From Variovorax sp. Root411 (GTDB lineage Bacteria > Pseudomonadota > Gammaproteobacteria > Burkholderiales > Burkholderiaceae_C), in the NCBI RefSeq assembly GCF_001425205.1, contig NZ_LMDW01000020.1, positions 99,151 to 163,150 on the forward strand: a stretch of 64,000 nucleotides of DNA, in the 5' to 3' direction. Shown piece after piece: positions 19,386-28,178 of the stretch (position 1 is the stretch's first letter; the number at the start of each line of letters is the position of its first letter). The notes below the pieces were generated by a model. The model saw only the letters and a list, made by a program, of their open reading frames with translations, did not search any database and was not told the origin of the DNA. A program made the position numbers and the translations under genes.

Positions 19386-20402
19386 ATGCCAAAACCGCCT
19401 CCAACCTCCGATCCGCCCAGCGTCTTCATCGGCGCCTCGTCCGGCGGTGTCTACGCCATGCTGGGCCTCGTCGCGGCGCTGCCCGCTGGCTTTCCGGCAC
19501 CGATCTTTTTCGTCCAGCACATCGGCGCGCGGCACAGCGACCTGCCCGAGCTGCTGGACCAGCGCGGCCCCAACCGCGCCATCGAGGGGCGCGACGGCGA
19601 GGTGCCGGTCGCGGGCACGATCTACGTGGCGCCGTCCGACCGGCACATGATGCTCGAGGGCGGCGTGATCCGCCTGAGCCGCGGCCCGAAGGAACACCAT
19701 GCACGCCCCGCCATCGATCCGCTTTTTCGTTCCGCCGCACTTTCCTGCGGCCCGGCCGCCATCGGTGTCGTGCTCACGGGTGGGCTGGACGACGGCAGCG
19801 CCGGCCTTCGCGCCGTCAAGGACTGCGGAGGCATCGCCGTGGTGCAGGACCCGGCCGAGGCTTTCGAGCCGAGCATGCCCCGCGCCGCGATGGCCGTGGT
19901 GGAACCGGACCACGTGGTTGCGCTGTCCGAACTGCCCGGGCTGCTCCTTCGGTTGGTGCAGCAGCGCACCGCGGCTGCATCGATCGCGCCGCCTGTGGAA
20001 CTGCGCCGCGAATACGCCGTGGGCGTGGGAGAAAACGCCGTGGAAAACCTGAAATCCATTGCCGAGCCGTCTCTTTTCAGTTGCCCCGACTGCGGCGGGG
20101 TGCTGTTCGAGCTGAACGACAAGCGCCCGCTGCGCTACCGTTGCCACACCGGCCATGCCTTCAGCCTGCGCAGCCTTGCCGCCACGCACGAGCAGGTCGC
20201 CGATGGCGCCCTGTGGACCGGCCTTCGCGCGCTGCAAGAGAAGGAAGCGATCCTGCGCCGCCTTGCCCAGATGCATGGCGCAGGCAAGCCGGCCGCCGCC
20301 AGCGACTGCCTGCGCGAGGCGGAAGAGCTCGCGCAGGTGGTCGAGGCGCTGCGCAAGCTCACGCTGGCAACGCCGGGGCCTGCCAGCTTCGATGCCGCCT
20401 GA
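19386..20402 (+). CDS. Stand-alone CheB-family methylesterase with C-terminal zinc-ribbon motif
   Basis: A 338-residue protein. The CheB esterase domain (about 10-190) lacks the usual N-terminal receiver. Ser18 in GASSGG, His45 in FFVQHIG and Asp in LTGGLDDG are all present, so it looks catalytic. The C-terminus has a CPDCGG...RCHTGH zinc-ribbon-like unit (about 231-257) and a helical tail. No chemoreceptor gene is nearby, and the likely partner is the CheR part of the adjacent hybrid kinase. It is followed by the CinA-like gene with an ATG one base after its stop codon. Confidence 0.85.
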   Translation: MPKPPPTSDPPSVFIGASSGGVYAMLGLVAALPAGFPAPIFFVQHIGARHSDLPELLDQRGPNRAIEGRDGEVPVAGTIYVAPSDRHMMLEGGVIRLSRGPKEHHARPAIDPLFRSAALSCGPAAIGVVLTGGLDDGSAGLRAVKDCGGIAVVQDPAEAFEPSMPRAAMAVVEPDHVVALSELPGLLLRLVQQRTAAASIAPPVELRREYAVGVGENAVENLKSIAEPSLFSCPDCGGVLFELNDKRPLRYRCHTGHAFSLRSLAATHEQVADGALWTGLRALQEKEAILRRLAQMHGAGKPAAASDCLREAEELAQVVEALRKLTLATPGPASFDAA

Positions 20403-20403
20403 C

Positions 20404-20919
20404 ATGAACCCGACCCAGCCCCAGCCCCAGGCACGCGGCGAACACGAGGCGACCGTGGCCTATCTGAAGGAACATGCCTTGGTGGTCGTCACTGCGGAAT
20501 CGTGCACCGCGGGCCTCATCGCTTCGCGGCTCGCGGCCACGCCGGGCGCGGGGCAGGTGCTCGAATCGGCATTCGTGGTGTACGACCCGAAGGCCAAGCG
20601 CCGTTCGCTCGGCGTGCCGCAGCAGGTGCTCGAGCAGAACAATCTCACGAGCGAGCCTGTCGCTCTGGCCATGGCCCGCGGCGCGCTGGAGCGCAGCGAC
20701 GCGGGTCTCGCCATTGCCAACACCGGCGTGGCCGACGACTCCGATCCGGAGATCGCGCCCGGCACACAGTGTTTTGCCTGGGTCTTCCGCGAGGGCGGAA
20801 GCAGGCGCGAGTTCACCGAGACACGCGTTTTCGAAGGCGATCGCAACACCGTCCGCGAGGCCAGCGCCGACTATGCGCTGAGCCGCGTCGCCCACTACCA
20901 CCGGGAGTTCGGAGGCTGA
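20404..20919 (+). CDS. CinA C-terminal-type nicotinamide-nucleotide amidohydrolase
   Basis: A 171-residue protein covering the CinA C-terminal (PncC) domain only. The family signature is present as VTAESCTAGLIASRLAATPG (usually ESCTGG), followed by SAFVVYDPKAKRRSLGVP and NTGVADD. PncC enzymes deamidate NMN to nicotinate mononucleotide in NAD recycling. The change of the second Gly to Ala in ESCTAG and the position after a signalling gene make the cellular role uncertain. The start at 20404 lies one base after the cheB stop, suggesting translational coupling. Confidence 0.85.
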   Translation: MNPTQPQPQARGEHEATVAYLKEHALVVVTAESCTAGLIASRLAATPGAGQVLESAFVVYDPKAKRRSLGVPQQVLEQNNLTSEPVALAMARGALERSDAGLAIANTGVADDSDPEIAPGTQCFAWVFREGGSRREFTETRVFEGDRNTVREASADYALSRVAHYHREFGG

Positions 20920-20946
20920 GCGAACGGCCCTCCGCTCGCAGCCGGT

Positions 20947-21522
20947 TCAGGCCTGTGCCAGCGTCGCCCGCAGGGCTGCGGATTCGAAGGCGCGCGTGAG
21001 CACCGCGTCGAAGCCGGCCACGCCCTCGCCATGCTGCTGCCGGTCCGGCAGGTGTGCGCTCCACACGGCGACCATGCGCCCCTCGAAGCCGGCGCTGCGT
21101 GCGCGATGGCCCAGCCCCAGTCCCTTGCCCTTCGAGGTCCGCACGTCGATCACCGCGGCTTCGTGCTCGCGCGGCAGTAGCGCGCGCAGGCCCTCTTCGC
21201 TGCTGGCGGCGAAGTCGACCCTGCATCCTTGCGCCGCGAGCATGCCGCCCAGGGTGGCCAGCAGGTGCGCGTCATCGGAAACCGCGAGCACGCGATGCGA
21301 AGGCCCTGCCCGCTGCGCATGGGCGATCAGCTCGCCAATACGGCAAGAGAGCTGGTGCGCCTGGCGCTGCACGACCATACCGGCTTCTCGCGCAAGTTCG
21401 TGCGGCGGCTCGATGCGGGCCAGCACCTCGCTGGCCGATGCGATTGCCGCGAGCGCATTGCGCACCTCATGAACGCAGTGGTCGATGTCGGTGGAAGGCG
21501 CGTGCGCGGGGTCTTGATTCAT
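20947..21522 (-). CDS. HisKA-like domain fused to a degenerate receiver, no ATPase domain
   Basis: A 191-residue protein. Residues 14-75 look like a histidine-kinase phosphoacceptor helix pair with an H-box CVHEVRNALAAIASASEVL (His18). Residues 79-190 are receiver-like: RVLAVSDDAHLLATLGGMLA supplies the acidic pair and AAVIDVRTSKGKG the candidate phospho-Asp. The usual Lys-Pro is replaced in VLTRAFE, and the region after the Asp is atypical. There is no HATPase domain. It may be a phosphorelay intermediate or a decoy for the island's kinases (inference). The start ATG 21522 is chosen because the domain begins directly after it. Confidence 0.65.
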   Translation of the reverse strand: MNQDPAHAPSTDIDHCVHEVRNALAAIASASEVLARIEPPHELAREAGMVVQRQAHQLSCRIGELIAHAQRAGPSHRVLAVSDDAHLLATLGGMLAAQGCRVDFAASSEEGLRALLPREHEAAVIDVRTSKGKGLGLGHRARSAGFEGRMVAVWSAHLPDRQQHGEGVAGFDAVLTRAFESAALRATLAQA

Positions 21523-21777
21523 GGCGGATCCAAACCTGCAAACAGGGATCGTTCCCCGGCACGCAGCGTGCCCGCCGCAACTGCACGCCCGCGGGCCGGC
21601 CGCATCGGTGGCCGGCGATCCTTGCTGCAAGATTTTCCGCCTCGGAGAAGGCTTACAGCCGCCGTCGGGTGTAGACGACATGGCTGACGCGTGGGCAGAA
21701 GACGATGAAGCTTCATTCATTCGTTTTTTCTTTTTCAACCCGCCGGCGCCGCACACCGGCATTCACTGGAGCGATTC

Positions 21778-22290
21778 ATGACAAGCTACACCAACGCAAC
21801 CCCCGCCGGGACCTCCGATTCCACGGCGCGTGTCATTCCCAACGACGAGGTCGTGGACGTGCTCGACGATCTCCTGGAGAACACCCGCGACGGCGAGTAC
21901 GGCTTCCGTGCCTGCGCAGAGGAGGTCAACTCGGAACAACTGAAGCGGGTGTTCCAGGAGCGGGCCAGCCAATGCGCCACGGCTGCTTCGGAACTGGGGG
22001 GACTCATCCGGCAGTTGGGCGGCGAAGTCGACGACGGCGGTAGTGTCTCCGGCGCAATGCATCGGGGCTGGGTGCATGTAAAGGGAAAGATCGGCGCGGA
22101 CAGCCCGTTTTCCATGCTGGAGGAATGCGAGCGCGGCGAAGACGCGGCAGTCGCGCGCTACCGCAAGGCGCTGAAGGCGGAACTTCCGGCCGAAGTGCGT
22201 GCCGTGGTGCAACGCCAGGCCGAAGGGGCCCAGCGCAACCACGACCAGATCAAGTCGCTGCGCGACCAGATGCGCGCTGCCAAGGCCTGA
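21778..22290 (+). CDS. PA2169-type four-helix-bundle protein (DUF2383)
   Basis: A 170-residue all-helical protein matching the PA2169/DUF2383 ferritin-like four-helix pattern: VIPNDEVVDVLDDLLENTRD, GFRACAEEV, QLKRVFQERASQC and a late ECERGEDAAVARYRKAL helix. Members are common in stress regions of environmental proteobacteria and no enzymatic activity has been established. The start is ATG 21778 after a weak GGAGCG. It converges with the SDR gene, and a short hairpin lies between the two stop codons. Confidence 0.85.
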   Translation: MTSYTNATPAGTSDSTARVIPNDEVVDVLDDLLENTRDGEYGFRACAEEVNSEQLKRVFQERASQCATAASELGGLIRQLGGEVDDGGSVSGAMHRGWVHVKGKIGADSPFSMLEECERGEDAAVARYRKALKAELPAEVRAVVQRQAEGAQRNHDQIKSLRDQMRAAKA

Positions 22291-22309
22291 GCCGGAGGCG
22301 CACCTCGGC
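22291..22309. terminator. Short bidirectional hairpin between convergent genes
   Basis: GCCGGAGG (22291-22298) can pair with CCTCGGC (22303-22309) with one bulged G around the loop CGCA. It sits exactly between the stop codons of the DUF2383 gene and the SDR gene. It has no T-run, so termination is tentative. Confidence 0.35.
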
Positions 22310-23182
22310 TCAGATGAAGGGCACGCCACCCGTCACCGGAATGGTGGCGCCCGAGATGTAGCTTGCCTGGTCCGAGGCGAGAAGCACATACACCGCCTGG
22401 AGTTCGGCCGGCTGGCCGGGGCGCTTCATCGGCGTCTGGCTGCCGAACTCCTTGACCCTGTCGGGCGGCAGCGTCGAGGGAATGAGCGGCGTCCAGAACG
22501 GACCGGGCGCCACGCAGTTCACCCGGATGCCCTTTTCGGCGAGCAACTGCGCCATGCCGCCGGACATGTTCTGGATCGCGCCCTTCGTGGCCGCATACGC
22601 CACGAGCGTCGCGTTGGGCTTGTCGGCATTGACGGAGGCCGTGCTGATGATCGAACTGCCCGGCTTCATGTGCGCGGCCGCCGCCTTGCAGAGGAAGAAG
22701 TTGGCGTAGACGTTGGTGCGGAAGGTCCGGTCGAACTCATCCTCGGAAATTTCGTCCAGCGACTTGTGGCTCATCTGGAAGGCGGCGTTGTTCACCAGCA
22801 CGTCGAGTTTGCCGAAGCGCTCGATGGCGGTGTCCACCAGCCGCCGGCAGTGCGCTTCCTCGCGAATGTCGCCTGCCACGCACACGCAACTGCGGCCGGC
22901 GCGCTCGATCCATTGCGCAGTGGCGTGGGCGTCGTCCTCTTCTTCGGCAAGATAGGAGATGAGCACGTCGGCCCCCTCGCGCGCAAAGGCGATCGCCACG
23001 GCGCGCCCGATGCCGCTGTCGCCACCGGTGACCAGCGCGGACTTGCCCTGCAGCTTGCCGCTCCCGGTGTACGAATGCTCGCCGGAATCGGGCGGCGGTT
23101 CCATGCGGGACTGCAGGCCGGGCGGCTGTTGCTGTCGGGTGGAAAACGGCGGGCGTGGCGCCGCTTTGCGTGGGTCGGTCAT
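22310..23182 (-). CDS. SDR-family oxidoreductase (YghA/YdaD type)
   Basis: A 290-residue short-chain dehydrogenase with an N-terminal extension (about 40 residues, Pro/Gln-rich) typical of the stress-associated YdaD/YghA group. It has the cofactor motif TGGDSGIG (about 52-59), VNNAAFQMSH, and the catalytic Ser (STASVN) and YAATK Tyr/Lys. The acceptor is unknown. The start ATG 23182 is preceded by AAAGGAACC. TCCTACA lies 55-61 nt upstream on the same strand (23237-23243). It is divergent from the DUF326 gene across a 335-nt gap. Confidence 0.9.
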   Translation of the reverse strand: MTDPRKAAPRPPFSTRQQQPPGLQSRMEPPPDSGEHSYTGSGKLQGKSALVTGGDSGIGRAVAIAFAREGADVLISYLAEEEDDAHATAQWIERAGRSCVCVAGDIREEAHCRRLVDTAIERFGKLDVLVNNAAFQMSHKSLDEISEDEFDRTFRTNVYANFFLCKAAAAHMKPGSSIISTASVNADKPNATLVAYAATKGAIQNMSGGMAQLLAEKGIRVNCVAPGPFWTPLIPSTLPPDRVKEFGSQTPMKRPGQPAELQAVYVLLASDQASYISGATIPVTGGVPFI

Positions 23183-23517
23183 GGGGGTTCCTTTCGAGGT
23201 GAAAGGAGTGTTTTTCATCTGCTCGCGTTGCAAGGGTGTAGGAGCGCTCCGCTTCTTCGGCGCAGGCGAAAGAGCCCGCAAACGGCAAAGCCGCAGGTCT
23301 GGTTTTCGACAGCAGCCGACCGCGACGTCCGCATCTGTCCGACATGGCGCACGCTGGCGGGGCCGACCCTTGGCTCCGCCTGGACGACCGGCGCTCGCGA
23401 TAGCCGATTTTCGGAAGTGCACCCGAAAGCGTGCCGACCGATGCACCCCGGGGTCCGGGCCCCCCACCTGTTGCACGCTGCAACGAACCTCTTGCCGGAA
23501 TGGAAAGGACTTCTTCG
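23183..23517. other. 335-nt divergent intergenic region
   Basis: No supported gene. It holds the promoters of the SDR (minus) and the DUF326 gene (plus). Visible elements are TCCTACA on the minus strand at 23237-23243, the string CTGTCCGACA at 23336-23345, and GC-rich self-complementary CCCCGGGG-type stretches near 23446. The function of these elements is not established. Confidence 0.4.
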
Positions 23518-23856
23518 ATGACCCAGGATCTCTTCGATCGGTGCATTGCCGCGTGCAATGCGTGCGCCACTGCATGCGGGCGCTGCGCGGCGGCATGCCT
23601 GCGCGAACAGGACGTGAAGTCGATGGCCGCCTGCATCGCGCTCGACGCCGACTGCGAGGCCATGTGCAGGCTCGCGGCATCCCTGATGGCCCATGGCAGC
23701 GTGCATGCGCGCGCCGCCTGCCGGCTGTGCGCCGACGTGTGCAGTGCGTGCGGCGACGAATGTGCCAGACATGACCACGATCACTGCCAGGCCTGCGCGA
23801 CGGCGTGCAGGGATTGCGCGCAGGAATGCCGCGCCATGGCGGTCGGCGCGCCCTGA
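23518..23856 (+). CDS. Cys-rich four-helix-bundle copper-binding-type protein (DUF326)
   Basis: A 112-residue protein with 19 cysteines, mostly in helical C-x2/3-C spacing (residues 9, 13, 16, 20, 23, 27, 39, 46, 50, 68, 71, 75, 78, 82, 90, 93, 97, 100, 104), plus a His cluster HDHDH. This is the DUF326/Csp-like layout in which cysteines line the core of a four-helix bundle and bind many Cu(I) ions. No signal peptide is visible, so storage would be cytosolic. The start ATG 23518 has AAAGGA 10 nt upstream. Copper binding is inferred from the family. Confidence 0.88.
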   Translation: MTQDLFDRCIAACNACATACGRCAAACLREQDVKSMAACIALDADCEAMCRLAASLMAHGSVHARAACRLCADVCSACGDECARHDHDHCQACATACRDCAQECRAMAVGAP

Positions 23857-23899
23857 GGATGCGGCGGCGGCCGCACGGCCCAGTGAGGACGCAAGCGCC

Positions 23900-24784
23900 A
23901 TGCATGGAGAAACACGCATCGGAATATCCGGCTGGAGGTACGCGCCCTGGCGGCGCAAGTTCTACCCGGAGGGGCTTGCACAGCGCAAGGAGCTCGAATT
24001 CGCGTCGAGGAAGGTGTCCACCATCGAGATCAACGGCTCCTTCTATTCGTTGCAGCGGCCCGAGTCGTACGAGGCGTGGCACGAGCAGACGCCGGACGGC
24101 TTTCTCTTCGCGGTGAAAGGCTCGCGCTACATCACGCACATGCTGCGGCTCGAGAACGCGGAGATCGCCCTGGCGAACTTCTTCGCATCGGGCGTGCTTG
24201 CGCTGGGCGCCAAGCTGGGGCCGGTGTTGTGGCAGCTGCCGCCGCGCCTGGCCTACGACCCGGCGCGCATCGATGCCTTCCTGTCGGTGCTGCCGCGTGA
24301 TGTGCGCTCGGCGCTGGGGCTGGCGCAGTTGCACGATGAGCGCGTCGATGGGCGCAGCTTCCTGGGGGCGCCTGGCAGGCTTCGCATCAGGCACGCGATC
24401 GAAGTGCGGCATCCGAGCTTCGCCACGCCCGATTTCGTGGCGATGCTGCGCCGCCACGAGGTCGCTCTCGTGGTGGCCGACACGGCGGGTCGGTGGCCGC
24501 TGATCGAGGACATCACGGCCGATTTCGTCTACGTGCGGCTGCACGGCGACAAGGAGCTCTATGCGAGTGGCTACAGCGATGAAGCGCTCGACAACTGGGC
24601 CGCGCGCATCGATGCATGGCGCCACGGCCGGCAACTGGCGGGAGCGAAGCTGGCCTCGCCGCGTCCAGCGCGCCGCGGTGCGCGCGACGTGTTCTGCTAT
24701 TTCGACAACGACACCAAAGTGCACGCCCCGCACGATGCCATCCGGCTCGCACGGCGCCTGGGCGCCGGCGTGTCCGGGGCGTAG
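23900..24784 (+). CDS. DUF72 (YecE-like) TIM-barrel protein
   Basis: A 294-residue DUF72 protein. Family patterns are GISGWRYAPWRRKFYPEGL at the N-terminus, TIEINGSFYSLQR, FAVKGSRYITH, and late VYVRLHGDKELYASGYS and FCYFDNDTKVHAPHDA. It has a TIM-barrel fold and no agreed biochemical function; some members lie beside DNA-repair or metal genes. The start is ATG 23900. It is 43 nt after the DUF326 gene on the same strand, so the two are probably co-transcribed. Confidence 0.9.
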   Translation: MHGETRIGISGWRYAPWRRKFYPEGLAQRKELEFASRKVSTIEINGSFYSLQRPESYEAWHEQTPDGFLFAVKGSRYITHMLRLENAEIALANFFASGVLALGAKLGPVLWQLPPRLAYDPARIDAFLSVLPRDVRSALGLAQLHDERVDGRSFLGAPGRLRIRHAIEVRHPSFATPDFVAMLRRHEVALVVADTAGRWPLIEDITADFVYVRLHGDKELYASGYSDEALDNWAARIDAWRHGRQLAGAKLASPRPARRGARDVFCYFDNDTKVHAPHDAIRLARRLGAGVSGA

Positions 24785-24879
24785 GACGGGCGCATCAGCA
24801 GCTTCAGGCGCAAGCCTTCACGGGCGGTCTTTCGGCCGCTCGATAAATCCGCCACTCAACAAAAACGGAAGGATGAAGC

Positions 24880-25269
24880 GTGAAGAAATCCATCTGGAAG
24901 CTGTACGGGTACGGCTGGGTCACTCTGGGATTTTTCCTGGTCTCCCTGCTCGGGCATTGGGTGTTCGGCTGGTTCACCTACGTGGACGAACAGACGCAGT
25001 TCGGCCACCCCATCGAGTTTTCCGGCTATGCGATGCAGATGGGCCGGGACACGCTGGAGAACTGGCAGTCGGAGTTTCTGCAGCTGCTCTGGCAGATCGG
25101 CGGACTGGCTTTTCTCCTGTACGTCGGCTCGCCGCAATCGAAGGAAGGCGATGAGCGGGTGGAGGCGAAGATCGATGCCATCCTGGCCGCCGTCGACCCG
25201 AAGAATGCGGACAAGGTGATCGGCGAAATCGACCGGGAATATGCACGGCAGCAAGCTGATCGGCCGTAG
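24880..25269 (+). CDS. DUF6766-type small membrane protein
   Basis: A 129-residue protein with an N-terminal membrane helix (YGWVTLGFFLVSLLGHWVFGW), a hydrophilic stretch, a second helix (LQLLWQIGGLAFLLYVGS) and an acidic C-terminal tail. The pattern WVFGWFTYVDEQ...WQSEFLQLL is that of the DUF6766 family, whose function is unknown. The start is GTG 24880, with GGAAGGATGA upstream. It converges with the gcd-type gene. Confidence 0.8.
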   Translation: MKKSIWKLYGYGWVTLGFFLVSLLGHWVFGWFTYVDEQTQFGHPIEFSGYAMQMGRDTLENWQSEFLQLLWQIGGLAFLLYVGSPQSKEGDERVEAKIDAILAAVDPKNADKVIGEIDREYARQQADRP

Positions 25270-25312
25270 GCGTCAGCGAGCGAGTGCGCGCGAGCAGGAG
25301 CTTCGGCGCTCG

Positions 25313-27754
25313 TCAGCGACGGGGCAGCGCGTAGGCGATCACGTGGTCGCCGGTTCGCGTGCCCAGCGAGCCATGCCCGCCCGCGACCACGACGACATAC
25401 TGGCGCCCATCTGCTCCCGCGTAGGTCATCGGCGTGGCCTGTCCTCCGGCGGGAAGGCGGCTGCGCCAGATCTCGGCGCCGTTGGCCACATCGTAGGCGC
25501 GCACGTAGTAGTCGAGCGTGCCCGAGAGAAAGGCCACGCCGCCCGCGGTCACGATCGGCCCGCCAAGGTTGGGAACGCCCATAGCGAAGGGCAGGGGCAC
25601 GGGTGAGCTGTCGCGGACCGTGCCGTTCTTGTGCTTCCAGAGCACCTTGCCGCTGCGCAGGTCTGCCGCGGCCACATGGCCCCAGGGCGGTGCCTGGCAG
25701 GGCAGGCCGAGCGGCGAGGTGAAGGCGCTGAGCTTCACCGCGAAGGGCGCGCCGAAGTTCTCGTTGAGCGCGGGCAGGCTGTCGTTGGGACGCTTAGAGC
25801 CCTGGACATACAGCGAGGTATCGTCGGCGCGCGGCACCAGCCTCGACACGAACGCGAGCGAGGTCGGCGTGACGAACGAAATCTGCCGCTGCGGATCGAC
25901 CGCGACGCTCCCCCAGTTGAAGACGCCGAAGTTCCCCGGATAGATCAGCGAGCCCTGCAGCGATGGAGGCGTGAAACGGCCCTCGTAGCGCAGGCGATGG
26001 AAGGCGATGCGGCAGCCGAGCTGGTCGAAGATGGTGGCGCCCCACATGCGCGCTGACGTGAGTGCCGGCGGGTTGAAGGACAGGCCCGACACGGGTTGGG
26101 TCAGCGCGGTGTAGTCGCCGCTTGCCGCGCCCTGGGGCGCGGGCCGCTCGGCGACGGGCAGCAGGGGCTTGCCGCTGCGCCGGTCGAGCACGAAGAGTTC
26201 GCCCTGCTTGGTGGGTTGCACCAGCGCGGGCACGAGCTCGCCTCCGAGTTGCAGGTCGATGAGGCTCGGCTGCGCGGGAACGTCGTAATCCCACAGGTCG
26301 TGATGCACGGTCTGGAAGTGCCAGCGCACCCGGCCGGTGGCGAGATCGAGGGCGACCACCGAGGACGAATACCGCTCCGCGCCCTCCGTGCGCTTGCCGC
26401 CCCACTGGTCGGGCGGCTGGTTGCCGGTGGGCACGTAGACCATGCCGAGGTTCTCGTCCACGCTCGAGATCGACCAGCTGTTCGGCGAGTTGGGCGTGTA
26501 GGTGCGGCCCGGCCCGATGGGCGCCGTGTCGTCCGGGTTGCCGGAGTCCCAGTTCCACACGAGCGCGCCGGTGTCGATGTCGAATGCGCGGATCACGCCC
26601 GACGTTTCCTTGGTCGACACGTTGTCGAGCACGGTGCCTCCGACGATGAGCAGCGAGCGCGTCACCACCACGGGCGAGGTCGAATAGTACGAACCCGGCT
26701 TCACGTTGGGCATGTTCGCCCACAGGTCGATCTGGCCGCTTCCGTTGCCGAAGCCCGTGCAGGGCTGGCCGTTGTCGGGGTTCAGCGCAAGCACGCGCCC
26801 GTCGGCGGTCGGCATGAAAAGCTTTGCCTTGCAGCCGTCAGCGCTTTCGGGCGGGGAGGATCGTGCGGCCTGGTACGACAGCCCGCGGCATGTCAGGTGC
26901 TGCAGCGCCAGCGGCCGTTCGACACGCGGCGTGTAGCGCCAGAGCTGCCGGCCCGTGGTTGCGTCGAGTGCCACCACCGACTGATGCGGCGTGCAGAGGA
27001 ACAGGCGCTCGCCGATCTTCAATGGCGTGACCTCGAAGGTGGTTTCTTCCGGATCGCCGGGCTGCCCGCGCACGTCGCCGGTGCGGAAGTGCCAGGCTTC
27101 CTCGAGTTGTCCGGCGTTGGCCGGCGTGATCTGGTCGAGTGCCGAATAGCGCTGCCCCATGCCGGTTCCGCCATAGGCGCTCCAGTCTTCCTTGGCGGGC
27201 GCTGCGGCGGCTGGCATGGCACCGGGTGCCGCTGCAGCGGCCGCAGCGATGCTGCCCTCGATGCGGCCGGGCTCGCGCGTCCAGGAGACCACTGCGGCGA
27301 CCATGAAGAGCCCGAGCACTGCGCCGAGCGCCATGCGCGCCACTGGCACGCCGACGGGATTGCGCAGCGCCAGCGCGCGGGCGACCCACGGCGTGAGCAG
27401 CAGCAAGCCGAGCACGAAGAACACGTCGCCGCGTGCCGCCATCGGCCACCAGTCGAAGCCGACCTCCCACAGCGACCACGCGAGCGTGCCGGCGACGACC
27501 AGCGCGTACATCCACAGCCCGGCGCCGCCACCTCGAAGCAACAGCAAGGCGGCGATGAGGAGCCCCACACCTGCCGCGGCATAGAACCACGAACCGCCCA
27601 GCGCGGCGAGCCATCCGCCGCCCAGCGCGAGGGCAAGCCCCGTCAGTGCCGCAACAGCAGCCGCGGCGTACAGGAGCCACGAAGTGCGACGCCTGCGCGC
27701 GGCACGGCCCTCTGCCGCCGGTGCAACGGGGGATGTCCTGGACTCGAGGGTCAT
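25313..27754 (-). CDS. gcd: Membrane-bound PQQ-dependent glucose/quinate dehydrogenase family
   Basis: An 813-residue quinoprotein. The N-terminal about 160 residues hold five hydrophobic helices. The rest is the periplasmic PQQ beta-propeller (WSAYGGTGMGQRYSALDQI, GERLFLCTPHQSVVALD, YYVRAYDVANGAEIWRSRLP, MTYAGADGRQYVVVVAGGHG). Family members oxidise glucose, quinate or shikimate in the periplasm and pass electrons to ubiquinone. Glucose is most likely, but quinate cannot be excluded given the aromatic catabolism further on. CCTACG, a variant of the recurring motif, lies 55 nt upstream of ATG 27754. Confidence 0.9.
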   Translation of the reverse strand: MTLESRTSPVAPAAEGRAARRRRTSWLLYAAAAVAALTGLALALGGGWLAALGGSWFYAAAGVGLLIAALLLLRGGGAGLWMYALVVAGTLAWSLWEVGFDWWPMAARGDVFFVLGLLLLTPWVARALALRNPVGVPVARMALGAVLGLFMVAAVVSWTREPGRIEGSIAAAAAAAPGAMPAAAAPAKEDWSAYGGTGMGQRYSALDQITPANAGQLEEAWHFRTGDVRGQPGDPEETTFEVTPLKIGERLFLCTPHQSVVALDATTGRQLWRYTPRVERPLALQHLTCRGLSYQAARSSPPESADGCKAKLFMPTADGRVLALNPDNGQPCTGFGNGSGQIDLWANMPNVKPGSYYSTSPVVVTRSLLIVGGTVLDNVSTKETSGVIRAFDIDTGALVWNWDSGNPDDTAPIGPGRTYTPNSPNSWSISSVDENLGMVYVPTGNQPPDQWGGKRTEGAERYSSSVVALDLATGRVRWHFQTVHHDLWDYDVPAQPSLIDLQLGGELVPALVQPTKQGELFVLDRRSGKPLLPVAERPAPQGAASGDYTALTQPVSGLSFNPPALTSARMWGATIFDQLGCRIAFHRLRYEGRFTPPSLQGSLIYPGNFGVFNWGSVAVDPQRQISFVTPTSLAFVSRLVPRADDTSLYVQGSKRPNDSLPALNENFGAPFAVKLSAFTSPLGLPCQAPPWGHVAAADLRSGKVLWKHKNGTVRDSSPVPLPFAMGVPNLGGPIVTAGGVAFLSGTLDYYVRAYDVANGAEIWRSRLPAGGQATPMTYAGADGRQYVVVVAGGHGSLGTRTGDHVIAYALPRR

Positions 27755-27875
27755 GGTGGGTTCTCCAAGCGCAAGCGGTGCAACCTAGGCCATCGAGGGC
27801 GGGCCGCGCGTAGGCCGGCTTCCACATCTGACCGACAGACATGCACCACGGGAATGCAGATTCGCGCTGGAGACT

Positions 27876-28109
27876 TCAGCCGGCAAGGTGTTCGCTATGC
27901 ACCCAGGCAAGCGCGCGGGCCTTCAGATGTGTGGCGAGCTGCTGCTTCCCCTTGAAGACGCCCGAAGACATCAGCACTCCCTTTGTCGAGCCGTCGCACC
28001 TGATTTCCACGATGCCCGACAGATTCCCTTCGCTCGAGGTGCGAACCACGAAGAACTCGAACTCCCACGGAGCCTTGTAGTAGCGACCGATGCACAACTT
28101 GCTGTCCAT
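27876..28109 (-). CDS. Small hypothetical protein (pair member with 31623-31868)
   Basis: A 77-residue protein, MDSKLCIGRYYKAPWEFEFF onward, with a beta-rich core (VRTSSEGNLSGIVEIRCDGS) then TKGVLM. It resembles the protein at 31623-31868 in the pattern RT-x2-G-x-x-x-G-V/I-x-E-I/L...KRGVL. An alternative start at 28157 would add 16 residues. No function is known to me. Confidence 0.55.
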   Translation of the reverse strand: MDSKLCIGRYYKAPWEFEFFVVRTSSEGNLSGIVEIRCDGSTKGVLMSSGVFKGKQQLATHLKARALAWVHSEHLAG

Positions 28110-28178
28110 ATTGCAACCGATGATTCCTTGAGTGCAGCAAGCTCGGGCAAGCGGCATTCCCGAGGGGAACGGTGCTCA

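Noticed and set aside
16259..19429. Long antisense frame (about 1050 codons) opposite the second hybrid kinase
   Set aside because: His/Gln/Arg-rich, no motifs, and fully explained by codon bias of the opposite strand.
22310..24733. An 807-codon minus-strand frame that would extend the SDR upstream
   Set aside because: Only the last 290 codons look like protein. A strong ribosome-binding site precedes ATG 23182, and the upstream part overlaps the DUF326 and DUF72 genes.
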